A program made the position numbers and the translations under genes. A model generated the notes under the pieces. The model saw only the letters and a list, made by a program, of their open reading frames with translations. It was not told where the DNA came from and searched no databases. A stretch of 37,965 nucleotides of DNA from positions 1 to 37,965 of the forward strand of contig NZ_FOUB01000035.1 of NCBI RefSeq assembly GCF_900114745.1, given 5' to 3'. The DNA comes from Nitrosomonas communis (GTDB taxonomy: Bacteria; Pseudomonadota; Gammaproteobacteria; Burkholderiales; Nitrosomonadaceae). Below, piece after piece: positions 1 through 9,588 of the stretch. Each line of letters starts with the position of its first letter. Position 1 is the stretch's first letter.

Positions 1-64
1 GCGTCAAACTCTGATAATCTCTCATTTGATTCTCCTAGCTCTTGATCAAGCTAAAAGAATCACG

Positions 65-117
65 GTGACCGTATCACACGGTCAAACCTTTAATAGTCCC
101 CCGGCATAGCCGGGGGA
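65..117. terminator. Hairpin pair downstream of argA, possible bidirectional terminator
   Basis: Positions 97-105 (TCCCCCGGC) and 109-117 (GCCGGGGGA) form a perfect 9-bp GC-rich stem with a 3-nt loop. A second weaker dyad (TGACCG/CGGTCA) lies just to the left. The strong stem is about 140 nt past the argA stop codon, so it could end argA transcription from the right or an unseen gene from the left. Neither side has a clean T-run, so termination is inferred from the stem only. Confidence 0.45.
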
Positions 118-258
118 TTACCTTATTTATTTAAATAGGTAAAGTGAAGTGTTTTTGCATAGGGGAAGGCAAAGTTGAAGCTAGATGAGATTAGGTAGTC
201 AGGCTAGGTGTGTCCAGATTAAATCACCGCGCCAGCACTGCTTGCTACTCCCTCAAAC

Positions 259-1593
259 TTATATTTCCTTCATAAATACTTTTGAGCGACGCTGATAATT
301 GTAAAGATTCTGCTTGCTCCTAGGCAGCTTATCGAGTGTCGTCTCTGTGAAACCCCTTTCAATGAACCAGTGGGCTGTGCGCGTGGTTAAGACGAATAGC
401 TGGAGATAACCTTGCGCTAAGGCTTGCTGTTCGATATGTTTAATTAACGTACTGGCACAGCCAGTCCTGCGATAGTGCGGATGAACAGCTAGGCAAGCCA
501 GCTCGCAAGCGCCTTCGTTCAGGAAAGGGTAAAGTGCAGCACAGGCAATGATCATATTATCGTGTTCCAGAACGGTAAAGTGATCAATCTCAATCTCTAA
601 TAATTCGCGATTGCGTCTAACCAGCACGCCTTCATTTTCTAATGGCTCAATTAATTGCAAAATGCCACCTATATCGTCTATTTCAGCTTTGCGTATGGTC
701 TGCAGAGGCCCTCGCGTGATCATGCTGCCAATACCCTCATGGGTAAATAATTCCTGCAACAAAGCACCTTCTATATGACGGCTAATCAGATGAACTCGCG
801 CAACACCATTTTCACAAGCATGTATTGCGCAGGGGAGATATAACTGAATGTCATCTGTTGAATCGATGGGCGTGATGAATTTTTTTATTACTGATTTTGC
901 TTCCGCAACTGTCAGTTCACGCCATAAATTGCTCCTCTGGTCCGTAGATTCGTGCATGACGCCAAGCGGGTTCATTAAAAATATAAGTTTTTCTGCCTGA
1001 AGCGCAATAGCTACTTCGGTGGCAACATTTTCCAGTGTGAGATTGAAGATTTCGCCACTAGGTGAGTAGCCGAGGGGTGAGAGTAAAACGATTTCTCCAT
1101 TTACCAAACGTGAACGGATAACTGAGGTGTTAATTTTCCGTACTTCCCCGCTATACATAAGATCAATACCTTCAAGTATGCCGATGGGGCGGGCTATAAC
1201 AAAATTACCGCTAGCAACATGAATGGCAGCATTAGCCATGGGTGAATTGGGTAATCCCATAGACATCAAAGCTTCGATTTCAACACGCACTTTCCCGACT
1301 GCTTCTTTAACACATTGAAGCGTGGGATTATCTGTCACGCGTATTCCATTTACATACATTGCTTCCAAATTATGCTTTTGTAATCGGGATTCAATTTGTG
1401 GTCGCGCGCCATGTACCAGAATTAACTGGATTCCCAGGCTTGCTAGCAGGTTGAAATCGTGAACCAGTTCAACAAAATTTCCATCAGCTACAATTTCGCC
1501 CCCAAATGCGACCACAAAAGTTTTACTACGAAATACGTTAATATAAGGCGCAACGGAACGTAACCAAGTGACAAAATCAGCATTTTGTGCCAT
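259..1593 (-). CDS. argA: Amino-acid N-acetyltransferase (N-acetylglutamate synthase)
   Basis: The enzyme acetylates glutamate with acetyl-CoA, the first step of arginine synthesis, in the cytoplasm. The 444-residue protein has the expected two-part layout. An amino-acid-kinase-like domain (about residues 20-290) carries FGGEIV and LVHGARPQI, and a GNAT acetyltransferase domain (about 295-440) has the acetyl-CoA loop HPHYRRTGCASTLI. Length matches bacterial ArgA (about 440). No strong ribosome site precedes the chosen ATG, but the N-terminus aligns with the family start. It is monocistronic as far as the window shows. In this family the kinase-like domain usually serves arginine feedback; that is known for the family, not shown here. 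Confidence 0.95.
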   Translation of the reverse strand: MAQNADFVTWLRSVAPYINVFRSKTFVVAFGGEIVADGNFVELVHDFNLLASLGIQLILVHGARPQIESRLQKHNLEAMYVNGIRVTDNPTLQCVKEAVGKVRVEIEALMSMGLPNSPMANAAIHVASGNFVIARPIGILEGIDLMYSGEVRKINTSVIRSRLVNGEIVLLSPLGYSPSGEIFNLTLENVATEVAIALQAEKLIFLMNPLGVMHESTDQRSNLWRELTVAEAKSVIKKFITPIDSTDDIQLYLPCAIHACENGVARVHLISRHIEGALLQELFTHEGIGSMITRGPLQTIRKAEIDDIGGILQLIEPLENEGVLVRRNRELLEIEIDHFTVLEHDNMIIACAALYPFLNEGACELACLAVHPHYRRTGCASTLIKHIEQQALAQGYLQLFVLTTRTAHWFIERGFTETTLDKLPRSKQNLYNYQRRSKVFMKEI

Positions 1594-1702
1594 GTTTAAG
1601 TAATGTTGTTATGAGTTTAATGATCACTTAGAGCTTTTTCATGAGAGCATGCTGATCAGCGATATTTTATTAGAAGAAAAGCAATCTCATGTATTTTGAA
1701 AC

Positions 1703-1804
1703 TATACTCACCGCACTTCAAAATCCGGTTTTTATAATCCCTCATCCAGCTTTCTCCCGGCGGGAGAAAGTATTGATGCCAAATTTTGAAGTGAGGTGAG
1801 TATA
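1703..1804. mobile_element. MITE-like palindromic element with 22-bp terminal inverted repeats
   Basis: The ends 1703-1724 and 1783-1804 are inverted copies of each other with 21 of 22 positions matching, both starting with TATACTCACC when read inwards. Between them, positions 1751-1770 form a second hairpin (CTTTCTCCC/GGGAGAAAG). The element has no ORF and lies in the intergenic space between the 3' end of rsmE and the 5' end of argA. The TATA edges would fit target-TA insertion as in IS630/Tc1-type elements. It may also be transcribed as a hairpin and act as a terminator for rsmE. Confidence 0.7.
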
Positions 1805-1835
1805 AAAAGCTTTTGTCTATGGATGCAAAATTTAT

Positions 1836-2597
1836 TCAATAATCTCCCCATAAAGCCTGCATGGTTGCTATCGCAGTGAGTGCCGCAGTCTCAGTTCGTA
1901 ATGTGCGCTGGCCTAGGCAAATTGGAACAAAACCCATCGCATGGGCCGCTTTTTCTTCTTCTGTGGTAAAGCCCCCCTCCGGCCCAACAAGCAGTGACAG
2001 GGGGGTATCAATGTTTGGCAACGAGAATTTGGATAAGCGCCTGTTTGCTGTAAGTGAAAGCAGAAGTTTATAAATGGATTGATTCTCTATATTATTTCGT
2101 TTACTTTCAAATTCTTGATTGAACCAATCCGATAGCGTTAGTAATGGGTATAGTTTTGGAATACGATTTCTACCGCATTGTTCACAGGCAGCAATGATGA
2201 CTTGTTGCCAATGCAATACCCGTTTATTTGCACGTTCTTCTGAAAGCCGTACAACACTACGATTTGCCGTAACAGGTTGGATACAGTTAACACCGAGTTC
2301 TACTGATTTTTGTATGATCCAATCCATTTTCTCATTAGAGCAAACAGCTTGTATCAAACTGATAGAAAGGGGCGATTCACGTTCGATTGCGTGAAATTCT
2401 GAGAGAATCACTGTGCTGGCCGATTTATCAAGATGATGGATTGATCCAGAGAATTCACCCCCTTCTCCATTGAATAAAATCACTTTGTCGCCTTGCTTAA
2501 GGCGTAGCACGCGCGTGGCATGATGGCCTGTATTTGTAGGCAAAGTAATGATTTGACCCGGTATCATAGGGCCAGGGTAATAAAAGCGTGCAGTCAT
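1836..2597 (-). CDS. rsmE: 16S rRNA (uracil-1498-N3)-methyltransferase RsmE
   Basis: RsmE methylates U1498 of 16S rRNA in the small ribosomal subunit. From the ATG at 2597 the protein is 253 residues, normal for the family. It opens with a PUA-like RNA-binding segment (ARFYYPG...HHATRVLRLKQGD). The SPOUT methyltransferase domain follows, with VCSNEKMDWIIQKSVELG and the SAM-binding knot motifs LLVGPEGGF and LGQRTLRTETAA. The frame is open 21 codons further upstream, but that extension is not family-like and reaches into the promoter of the divergent redoxin gene. I therefore chose 2597. Confidence 0.93.
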   Translation of the reverse strand: MTARFYYPGPMIPGQIITLPTNTGHHATRVLRLKQGDKVILFNGEGGEFSGSIHHLDKSASTVILSEFHAIERESPLSISLIQAVCSNEKMDWIIQKSVELGVNCIQPVTANRSVVRLSEERANKRVLHWQQVIIAACEQCGRNRIPKLYPLLTLSDWFNQEFESKRNNIENQSIYKLLLSLTANRRLSKFSLPNIDTPLSLLVGPEGGFTTEEEKAAHAMGFVPICLGQRTLRTETAALTAIATMQALWGDY

Positions 2598-2683
2598 AAT
2601 GAATAAGGGCCTGAGAGCAGGTGAGTTATGATTCCATGATAATATAGCAAAGACAAACAAGACCTACGATAAGGAGAAAAAAT

Positions 2684-3241
2684 ATGGCAAGTCTTGAAAC
2701 ACCTGTTTGTGATTTTGGCTGGAAAGCAATTGATTTTGATTTGCCTGGAGTAGATGGCAAACGTTATAACTTGGTTGCTGCAAAAGGTGAGAATGGATTA
2801 CTGGTGATGTTTATTTGCAATCATTGCCCTTATGTCAAAGCAGTACGCGATCGTATCATACGGGACGTAAAAGAGTTGGCGGGATATGGTATAGGTGCAA
2901 TCGCTATCATGTCGAATGATCCTAAGGATTATCCTGAAGATTCTTTTGATAACATGGTTAAAGTGGCTAAAGAGTATGCCTATCCTTTTCCTTACGTATG
3001 GGATGAAACCCAGGAAATTGCCAAAGCCTATGGAGCAGTTTGTACCCCGGATTTTTTTGGTTTTAATAATCGCCTGGAACTACAGTATCGTGGACGGCTA
3101 GATGCCTCTCGCAAAGAGGCAGCGCCTAATGATGCGCGCCGTGACTTATTCGAGGCAATGGTGCAAATTGCTCAAACAGGGCAGGGACCTAAAGATCAGA
3201 TACCGAGTATCGGCTGCTCGATTAAATGGCGAGCTGATTAA
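2684..3241 (+). CDS. Thioredoxin-fold redoxin (AhpC/TSA family)
   Basis: A cytoplasmic thioredoxin-fold protein of 185 residues without signal peptide. The motif FICNHCPYVKA (about residue 45) places a CxxC pair at the redox-active position, typical of a widespread redoxin subfamily annotated as thioredoxin family or peroxiredoxin-like. IMSNDPKDYPEDS and the later cis-Pro region CTPDFFGF also fit. A good ribosome site (AAGGAG) sits 10 nt before the ATG. The next gene begins 2 nt after its stop, so the two are surely cotranscribed. The exact substrate is unknown; a peroxidase or thiol-reductase role is inferred from the fold. Confidence 0.85.
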   Translation: MASLETPVCDFGWKAIDFDLPGVDGKRYNLVAAKGENGLLVMFICNHCPYVKAVRDRIIRDVKELAGYGIGAIAIMSNDPKDYPEDSFDNMVKVAKEYAYPFPYVWDETQEIAKAYGAVCTPDFFGFNNRLELQYRGRLDASRKEAAPNDARRDLFEAMVQIAQTGQGPKDQIPSIGCSIKWRAD

Positions 3242-3243
3242 AT

Positions 3244-4050
3244 ATGCTGGAACAACTCATTGCGGTCGTAAAAGACGTAGCACAAGAGGAGATTATGCCT
3301 CGATATATGCAAGTAATGCGCCAGCGTAAAGCGGATGGTAGCTTTTATACTGAAGCTGATTTAGCCGCACAGGAAGTTTTGCTGGATAAACTCCAGAAAA
3401 TTCATCCTGCTGCAGTAATGGGTGAAGAAATGTCCATACAGCAACAACATGCGCAGTGGGAAGCGGGAGATGCCGGGCTCTGGAGCGTTGATCCAATTGA
3501 CGGTACCTCCAACTTTTTTAATGGCCTTCCCTATTTTGGAGTTTCCGTCGCATTGATGCGCAAAGGACGAAGTATTTTGGGTGTGGTCTACAACCCTGTC
3601 ACAAAAGAATTGTTTTACGCAGAGAAAGGTAAAGGTGCTTATCTTAATGGAATTCCATTGCCGTTAAGAAATCGTGAGACTCATTTGCGAAATGCAATAG
3701 CTAATGTCGATCTTAAACGCCTTGATCGTAAGCTGGCTGAGAAGATAGCTGCATATCCTCCCTATGCGTCACAGCGTAATTTTGGTGCATGTGCTCTAGA
3801 ATGGTGTTATACCGCTGCGGGTTACTTTGATTTGTATCTCCACGGTGGCCAAAAACCTTGGGATTACGCTGCCGGCTGTCTGATTCTGGAAGAATCAGGT
3901 GGCTCTATGTGCAGCTTTGAGCAGGATGATTATTGGGCAGGATCACCCTGGCAACGCTCAGTAATTGCTGCGCTTGATCCTGCATTATTTAGGCAATGGC
4001 GTGATTGGGTAAGAGCACAATATCAGAATGATGGGATTTCTGCAGTGTAG
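3244..4050 (+). CDS. Inositol-monophosphatase-family phosphatase
   Basis: 268 residues with the metal-binding signatures of the family: GEEMS (about residue 60), DPIDGTSNFFNGLPYF (about 82-97) and KPWDYAAGCLILEESGG near the C-terminus. These hold the catalytic Mg2+ ligands. Members hydrolyse inositol phosphate, histidinol phosphate, PAP or sugar bisphosphates, and the sequence does not decide which. The start codon is 2 nt after the redoxin stop, so the pair forms an operon. No his or cys genes lie nearby to settle the substrate. Confidence 0.88.
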   Translation: MLEQLIAVVKDVAQEEIMPRYMQVMRQRKADGSFYTEADLAAQEVLLDKLQKIHPAAVMGEEMSIQQQHAQWEAGDAGLWSVDPIDGTSNFFNGLPYFGVSVALMRKGRSILGVVYNPVTKELFYAEKGKGAYLNGIPLPLRNRETHLRNAIANVDLKRLDRKLAEKIAAYPPYASQRNFGACALEWCYTAAGYFDLYLHGGQKPWDYAAGCLILEESGGSMCSFEQDDYWAGSPWQRSVIAALDPALFRQWRDWVRAQYQNDGISAV

Positions 4051-4095
4051 GATGCTTTGTAGCTATCAAAAACTCAAAAAGAACAGATTGCCTCT

Positions 4096-5544
4096 ATGAA
4101 AATTCTTATTCTGGGAGCCGGGCGAGTGGGTTCTACTGTTGCCGAGAGCCTGGTAAGTGAGGCAAACGATATCACAGTGGTCGATATTGCCGCAAATCAG
4201 TTAGCCTTACTGCAGGATCGCTTTGATTTAAGAACAGTTGCCGGGAATGCTTCTCATCCTTCAGTACTTAAACGAGCAGGGGCTGAAGATACTGATATGG
4301 TATTGGCTGTCACCGAAAGTGATGAAATCAATCTTGTAGCGTGCAAGATTGCCGCCAGCTTATTCAATATTCCTACTAAAATTGCCCGAATTCGTGCGAG
4401 TGATTTTTTAGAGCATTCAGATATCTTTTCACAAAAAAATTTTTGTGTCGATTATGCCATCTATCCAGAGCAAATATTAACTGAATATATCGAGAAATTA
4501 ATCGAATTTCCAGAAGCATTACAGGTACTTGATTTTGCTTCTGGTAAAGTGAGTCTGGTCGCTGTGAGGGCACTACAAGGTAGGCCATTGGTAGGACATC
4601 AACTACAGACATTGCGAAAGCATATCCCTAATATCGATACCCGAGTTGCAGCGATATTTCGCAAAGATCGCCCTATTATTCCCGAAGGAAGTACCACCAT
4701 CGAGGAGGGCGATGAAGTTTTTTTCATAGCAGCTACTAAGGATATCCGTGTTGTGATGAGTGAGCTCCGCAGCATGGATAAGCCGGTCAAACGGGTCATG
4801 ATTGGGGGAGGCGGTAAAATTGGCAGGCGTCTGGCGGAAGCCCTGGAAAAAGAATATCAAGTCAGAATCATCGAACGTGATGGCAAGGTATGCGAGCTTC
4901 TGTCTCAGGAACTACATCATGCGCTGGTACTGCATGGAGATATCACGGATGAAGAATTACTGGAGGATGAGAATGTAGCTGAAATGGATGTATTTTGCGC
5001 ATTAACCAATGACGATGAAAATAACATCATGGCATCGCTGTTAGCTAAGCGTCTGGGTGCACGAAAGGTAATTGCTTTAATTAACAGAAGTGTATATGTG
5101 GATTTAGTTCAAAGCAGTGGAATTGATATCGCAATTTCACCTGCACAAGTGACGATTGGCTCATTACTTGCCTATGTCCGGCAGGGAGACGTCGCTGCAG
5201 TCCATAGTTTGCGCCGTGGAGCAGCTGAGGCGCTTGAGTTGGTCGCGCACGGTGACACCAAATCATCCAATATAGTAGGACGCAAAATCGAGGATATCAA
5301 ATTACCTAAAGGTGCGACGATCGGTGCCATCGTGCGTGGCTTACCATCCCACAATAAGCGATGGTTGAGTATAGGCGTTATTGACGAAAGTAATAATGTC
5401 AAGGTTTGGGATAAAGCGCGCGTCATTATTGCTCACCACGATACAGTCATCGAGTCAGAAGATCATGTAATCCTGTTTGTCATCAATAAAAAGATGATTG
5501 GACAAATTGAAAGGTTATTTCAGGTTAGCGCATCCTTTTTATAA
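4096..5544 (+). CDS. trkA: Trk K+ uptake system, peripheral NAD-binding subunit TrkA
   Basis: TrkA gates the TrkH potassium channel from the cytoplasmic side. The 482-residue protein has two RCK modules. The first Rossmann domain starts with ILGAGRVGSTVAE (residues 4-16) and the second with MIGGGGKIGRRLAEAL (about 235-250). Each is followed by a TrkA-C domain. It is about 20 residues longer than E. coli TrkA (458); the extra length is spread through the C-terminal half. trkH begins 11 nt downstream, so the two subunits are made together. Confidence 0.95.
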   Translation: MKILILGAGRVGSTVAESLVSEANDITVVDIAANQLALLQDRFDLRTVAGNASHPSVLKRAGAEDTDMVLAVTESDEINLVACKIAASLFNIPTKIARIRASDFLEHSDIFSQKNFCVDYAIYPEQILTEYIEKLIEFPEALQVLDFASGKVSLVAVRALQGRPLVGHQLQTLRKHIPNIDTRVAAIFRKDRPIIPEGSTTIEEGDEVFFIAATKDIRVVMSELRSMDKPVKRVMIGGGGKIGRRLAEALEKEYQVRIIERDGKVCELLSQELHHALVLHGDITDEELLEDENVAEMDVFCALTNDDENNIMASLLAKRLGARKVIALINRSVYVDLVQSSGIDIAISPAQVTIGSLLAYVRQGDVAAVHSLRRGAAEALELVAHGDTKSSNIVGRKIEDIKLPKGATIGAIVRGLPSHNKRWLSIGVIDESNNVKVWDKARVIIAHHDTVIESEDHVILFVINKKMIGQIERLFQVSASFL

Positions 5545-5555
5545 TTGGCCGATCC

Positions 5556-7013
5556 ATGAATCAATTTTTGTCGGTTACCAATGTACTGAGCAAGATTATA
5601 CTCGTATTCGGGTTTACGATGCTGGTACCTTACGGTGTCGCATACTGGTCAGAAGATGGCTCATCAGTTGTTTTTGGTGAGGCTATTCTGATGACAATGA
5701 GTTGTGGCGCAATTATCGGATTAATGACCCGCCGTTACAAGCGTGAACTACAGATTCGCGATGGTTTTTTATTGGTTGTTCTAGTTTGGCTCCTGCTTCC
5801 ACTTTTTGGCATGTTGCCTTTATTACGTTTTTTTCCTGACATCAGTTTTGCTAAAGCATACTATGAGGCAACATCTGGTCTAACTGCCTCTGGAGGAACA
5901 GTCTTAACCGGTCTCGATCTACTCCCTCATTCGATTAATTTGTGGCGTGGTGAAATGGTATGGTTGGGAGGCATGGGATTGATTGTATTAGCTGTTGCCA
6001 TTCTGCCTATGCTCGGGGTAGGGGGTAGGCAGTTATTTAAAGCAGAGATACCCGGCCCCATGAAAGAGTCTAAATTGACACCTCGTATTGCTGAGACCGC
6101 GAAAGGATTATGGTTAGTGTATGTATTGCTCACCTTGATTTGTGTGATTGCATACAAACTGGCGGGAATGAGCTGGTTCGATGCAGTCATGCATGCGTTC
6201 ACAACTTTGGGATTAGGGGGATTTTCTTCTCACGATGCAAGTTATGGATATTGGAACTCACCAATAATTGAATTGGTTGCGATCCTATTTATGTTGATAA
6301 GCGGAATAAATTTTGCAACTCACTTTATGGTCTGGCGAGCTAAAAGCTTTTTATCTTATTATCTTGATCCTGAGATCAAACCTTATTTTATTATTGTATT
6401 AGCAAGCTGTATAGGGCTTACTGGCTATTTGTGGTTAACAGGAGTCTATACTGATCCGTTAACAGCGCTGCGCTATGCTTCCTTTAATGTTGTTTCCGTT
6501 GCGACTACTACCGGTTACAGCAATACTGATTATAACTTGTGGCCGATATTTGCTCCGCTATGGATGCTATTTTTATCCGGTTTTTGTACTTCCTCTGGAT
6601 CAACTGGAGGGGGAATTAAAATGATCCGTGTGAGGATTTTATATCAGCAGTTTTTTCGTGAATTGATCACAATTATGCATCCGCAAGCAGTTTCGCCTGT
6701 TAAGTTAGGGAAAAATATAGTCGCCAATCGAATTATCTTTGCTGTATTCGTATTTTTATTTGTTTATTTAGCAAGTATGATTCTCTTGACTTTGGTGCTG
6801 ACGTTAAGTGGTCTGGATGAAATAACAGCCTTCTCGGCTGCAGTCGCAAACATCAATAATCTGGGGCCCGGGCTTAATCAAATCGGACCAGCGACAACCT
6901 ATGCTTCTTTGACAGATTTCCAGATCTCGCTCTGTAGCTTTGCTATGTTACTGGGAAGACTAGAATTCTATACTTTTCTAATCGTATTTACGGCTGCCTT
7001 CTGGAAAAAATAG
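5556..7013 (+). CDS. trkH: Trk K+ uptake system, channel subunit TrkH
   Basis: A 485-residue inner-membrane protein with about ten hydrophobic segments and the four degenerate P-loop repeats of the TrkH/KtrB family. The filter regions are recognisable at EATSGLTASGGTVL, FTTLGLGGFS, VVSVATTTGYS and ANINNLGPGLN. SGFCTSSGSTGGGIKMIRV is also a highly conserved TrkH stretch. Length agrees with TrkH (about 483). With TrkA just upstream it makes a complete K+ uptake system. Confidence 0.95.
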   Translation: MNQFLSVTNVLSKIILVFGFTMLVPYGVAYWSEDGSSVVFGEAILMTMSCGAIIGLMTRRYKRELQIRDGFLLVVLVWLLLPLFGMLPLLRFFPDISFAKAYYEATSGLTASGGTVLTGLDLLPHSINLWRGEMVWLGGMGLIVLAVAILPMLGVGGRQLFKAEIPGPMKESKLTPRIAETAKGLWLVYVLLTLICVIAYKLAGMSWFDAVMHAFTTLGLGGFSSHDASYGYWNSPIIELVAILFMLISGINFATHFMVWRAKSFLSYYLDPEIKPYFIIVLASCIGLTGYLWLTGVYTDPLTALRYASFNVVSVATTTGYSNTDYNLWPIFAPLWMLFLSGFCTSSGSTGGGIKMIRVRILYQQFFRELITIMHPQAVSPVKLGKNIVANRIIFAVFVFLFVYLASMILLTLVLTLSGLDEITAFSAAVANINNLGPGLNQIGPATTYASLTDFQISLCSFAMLLGRLEFYTFLIVFTAAFWKK

Positions 7014-7576
7014 ATTATTCACTACTATGTCAATATTTTGGTAATATTATGTTAAAAATATACATATAAGTAAGTTTTGCATATAGTATCATTACAGGAA
7101 TGATGAGTATATTGCCAATTTAGGTAATAATTTACAAGATTTATATATACTTAGAGAATTTCAAATAGAATCACTTGTTGCCTCGCTTTGAGTTCACATC
7201 GTAGTGTTGTGTATCTACGCATTTTTCAAAATGCTATCCTTGAACATATATTATTCAGGCAACTGCCATTTATTTTTAACTACCCATTATTTTTGGTAAT
7301 TTATGAGATTAGCCATCTTTTTAATGTAACTCCTTTTGAAGATTATTTGGGTAGCTTTAGCGATAGCTTTGATTTATAGATGAAATTAATCTTAGCTTGA
7401 AAAATTGAATAGCTATGAGAACGATACTTGTCTAACCTGATTCTTAATATTTTAACTTTTGACACATCCCATAAACTTACAGCCGGGTAGGTATTTTTAG
7501 TTATGATCTTTTAGAAATACCTAAATTAGGCTGGTAACTTGGTGTAAATTGGAAGATAGTGCGCTATACATAAACT
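7014..7576. other. 563-bp intergenic region, no supported gene
   Basis: AT-rich space between trkH and apaG. The only open frame of note (7188-7379, 63 codons from a TTG) lacks a ribosome site and has no recognisable features. No strong hairpin with T-run, tRNA or repeat was seen. It may hold the apaG promoter close to 7500-7570, but I cannot point to a convincing pair of hexamers. Confidence 0.5.
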
Positions 7577-7960
7577 ATGAATAACGAAAAAAAATACGAT
7601 ATCAATATATCGGTCCGTACAACATACTTGCCAGAGCAATCAGACGAAGAGGCGGATCGCCATGTATTTTCTTATACTATTACAATTTCCAATACAGGAA
7701 ATGTGGCGTCGCAATTAATAAGTCGCCATTGGATCATTACGAGTGGTGATGATAATATTCATGAGGTACGAGGTTTAGGTGTGGTAGGAGAACAACCACT
7801 TATTAAACCTGGTGATACTTTCGAATATACCAGCGGTACAACGATTCCTTCTCTAGCTGGCACAATGAAGGGAAGTTATCAAATGGTTGCTGAGGATGGC
7901 TTTCATTTTACCGTAGATATTCCTGAATTCATTTTGAGTGTTCCGAGAGTACTTCATTAA
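7577..7960 (+). CDS. apaG: ApaG family protein (DUF525)
   Basis: 127 residues, the usual size of ApaG. Typical stretches are YTITISNTGNVASQLISRHWIITSGDD, read as two pieces (YTITISNTGN and LISRHWIIT), and GTMKGSYQMV, all part of the fibronectin-III-like beta sandwich. ApaG has been linked to Co2+/Mg2+ resistance, but its molecular role is unsettled. In many proteobacteria it sits with ksgA and apaH; here it stands alone between trkH and a methylase gene. Confidence 0.92.
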   Translation: MNNEKKYDINISVRTTYLPEQSDEEADRHVFSYTITISNTGNVASQLISRHWIITSGDDNIHEVRGLGVVGEQPLIKPGDTFEYTSGTTIPSLAGTMKGSYQMVAEDGFHFTVDIPEFILSVPRVLH

Positions 7961-8084
7961 ATATTTAACAAATCACATTGACCCCTAGACTTCTACGATT
8001 AATCTTTTTTTCAAAGATGCTGTTTAGATCATTCCTAATAGCTTCTATAATTTGACAGCGAAATTAGTTGCGGATTGTCTGTAT

Positions 8085-8792
8085 ATGCATCCTGGCACAC
8101 TATTCCTTATACCGGCCCCATTAGGAGAAGCAGAGTTTGCTGATATCATTCCTGCAAATGTACAGCAGCGTATTACTTGTCTCAAATATTTTATTGTTGA
8201 GCATCCAAAGACTGCTCGATATTTCCTGAAGCAAATTGAACGGATGCGGCCTTTACAAGAAATTGAGATGCAGGTATTAAATGAGCATACCCGATTTAAT
8301 GAGCTAGACCGACTACTTGAGCCATTACTTGCAGGAAATGATATAGGGCTGTTATCTGAAGCAGGTTGTCCAGCCGTTGCTGATCCAGGGGCAAATCTCG
8401 TACGAGTTGCACATCAAAAGCATGTGCCTGTTGTTCCGCTTGTGGGACCATCATCCATTTTATTGGCGCTGATGGCATCTGGATTGAATGGTCAAAACTT
8501 TCATTTTCATGGTTATTTACCCATAAAGAACGAACTGCGTCTCAAAACAATTTTCCAATTAGAGGAAGAATCAGCACGATCTAATCAAACTCAAATTTTT
8601 ATAGAAACACCGTATCGGAATCAAAAATTGCTGGAGCTGCTCATCCAGAACTGCAATGATGAAACCGATTTATGTATTGCCAGTAATCTTACTTTAAAAG
8701 ATGAATATATTGCTACAAAAAAAATCAAGGAATGGAGAAGCTATTTACCCCAAATCGCTAAGAGACCCACGGTTTTTTTATTACACAGATAA
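8085..8792 (+). CDS. SAM-dependent methyltransferase, RsmI-like tetrapyrrole-methylase fold (short form)
   Basis: 235 residues from the ATG at 8085. The frame is open from a TTG at 8052, but the family N-terminus PGTLFLIPAPLGE follows the ATG directly. The SAM-binding elements GLLSEAGCPAVADPG and VPLVGPSSILLALMASG are those of RsmI, which 2'-O-methylates C1402 of 16S rRNA. However, true RsmI is about 280 residues; this shorter relative, with SNLTLKDEYIATKKIKEW near the end, forms a separate subgroup in betaproteobacteria. rRNA methylation is therefore likely but not certain. Confidence 0.85.
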   Translation: MHPGTLFLIPAPLGEAEFADIIPANVQQRITCLKYFIVEHPKTARYFLKQIERMRPLQEIEMQVLNEHTRFNELDRLLEPLLAGNDIGLLSEAGCPAVADPGANLVRVAHQKHVPVVPLVGPSSILLALMASGLNGQNFHFHGYLPIKNELRLKTIFQLEEESARSNQTQIFIETPYRNQKLLELLIQNCNDETDLCIASNLTLKDEYIATKKIKEWRSYLPQIAKRPTVFLLHR

Positions 8793-8958
8793 TTTGAAGG
8801 ATTCTCTTTTCTCTTGCCAGCTGACGAGAATGAATACTGCTGTTACCATCTTTTTATAAATCAGCTAATTATCGGTATAGATTAAACATTATTTATATTA
8901 CTCTTAATCCTGGTAACAGCATTTTCTTGATAAAATCTATCAGTATATTGATATTGAT

Positions 8959-9348
8959 CTATTTATCTTTTCTTTGAATAAACTCGATTTTATACCCATC
9001 AGGATCTTCAATAAATGCAATAACAGTAGAACCGTGTTTCATTGGACCAGCCTCACGCGTTACTTTTCCTCCTAAATTTTTTACTTTTTCACACATTTCG
9101 TAAGCATCGTCTACTTCTATTGCAATATGGCCAAATGCTGTTCCAAGTTCATATTTTTCTACACCCCAATTGTAAGTTAATTCTAAAACAGCATTTTCTG
9201 ATTCATTCTGATAGCCTACAAATGCAAGCGTGAATTTTCCATCTGGATATTCTTTCTGGCGCAAAACTTTCATACCCATAATTTTGGTATAGAAATGAAT
9301 AGATTTTTCGAGATTTCCTACTCTCAGCATCGTGTGAAGTATGCGCAT
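8959..9348 (-). CDS. gloA: Lactoylglutathione lyase (glyoxalase I)
   Basis: 129 residues. The enzyme isomerises the methylglyoxal-glutathione hemithioacetal to S-lactoylglutathione. [20 protein letters not shown] opens the first beta-alpha-beta module with metal ligand His5. ELTYNWG supplies Glu, [10 protein letters not shown] gives the second His, and GYKIEFIQ the second Glu, so all four metal ligands are present. The ATG shares one base with the stop codon of the upstream rubredoxin gene (TAATG), so the two are translationally coupled. Confidence 0.93.
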   Translation of the reverse strand: MRILHTMLRVGNLEKSIHFYTKIMGMKVLRQKEYPDGKFTLAFVGYQNESENAVLELTYNWGVEKYELGTAFGHIAIEVDDAYEMCEKVKNLGGKVTREAGPMKHGSTVIAFIEDPDGYKIEFIQRKDK

Positions 9349-9536
9349 TATATTTTTACCATCTCAAAATCTTCTTTACGTGCGCCACATTCAGGGCAAG
9401 TCCAATTAATTGGCACATCTTCCCATCGCGTTCCGGGGGGAATTCCTTCTTGGGGTGCACCTTCGGCTTCATCATAGATATAACCACAGATCAAACACAT
9501 GTATCGGTGATAAATCTGATTTTCATCGGTATGCAT
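9348..9536 (-). CDS. Rubredoxin
   Basis: A small electron carrier of 62 residues (usual 53-60). Two CxxC knuckles, CLICG near residue 14 and CPECG near residue 48, bind one tetrahedral iron. The stretches [20 protein letters not shown] and [17 protein letters not shown] are highly conserved. The first 11 residues are an extension before the YMCLICG core. It precedes gloA in a two-gene unit and diverges from thiD across 52 bp. A partner reductase is not in the window. Confidence 0.95.
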   Translation of the reverse strand: MHTDENQIYHRYMCLICGYIYDEAEGAPQEGIPPGTRWEDVPINWTCPECGARKEDFEMVKI

Positions 9537-9588
9537 GATAGATCGAAACGTCCTTTTAAGTTAAAATTATATTTTACGGTATTATTGC

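Noticed and set aside
2119..2394. 91-codon plus-strand frame within rsmE
   Set aside because: Antisense shadow of the rsmE coding region, which is fully accounted for by the methyltransferase.
7188..7379. 63-codon frame between trkH and apaG
   Set aside because: TTG start, no ribosome site, no recognisable feature; AT-rich filler.
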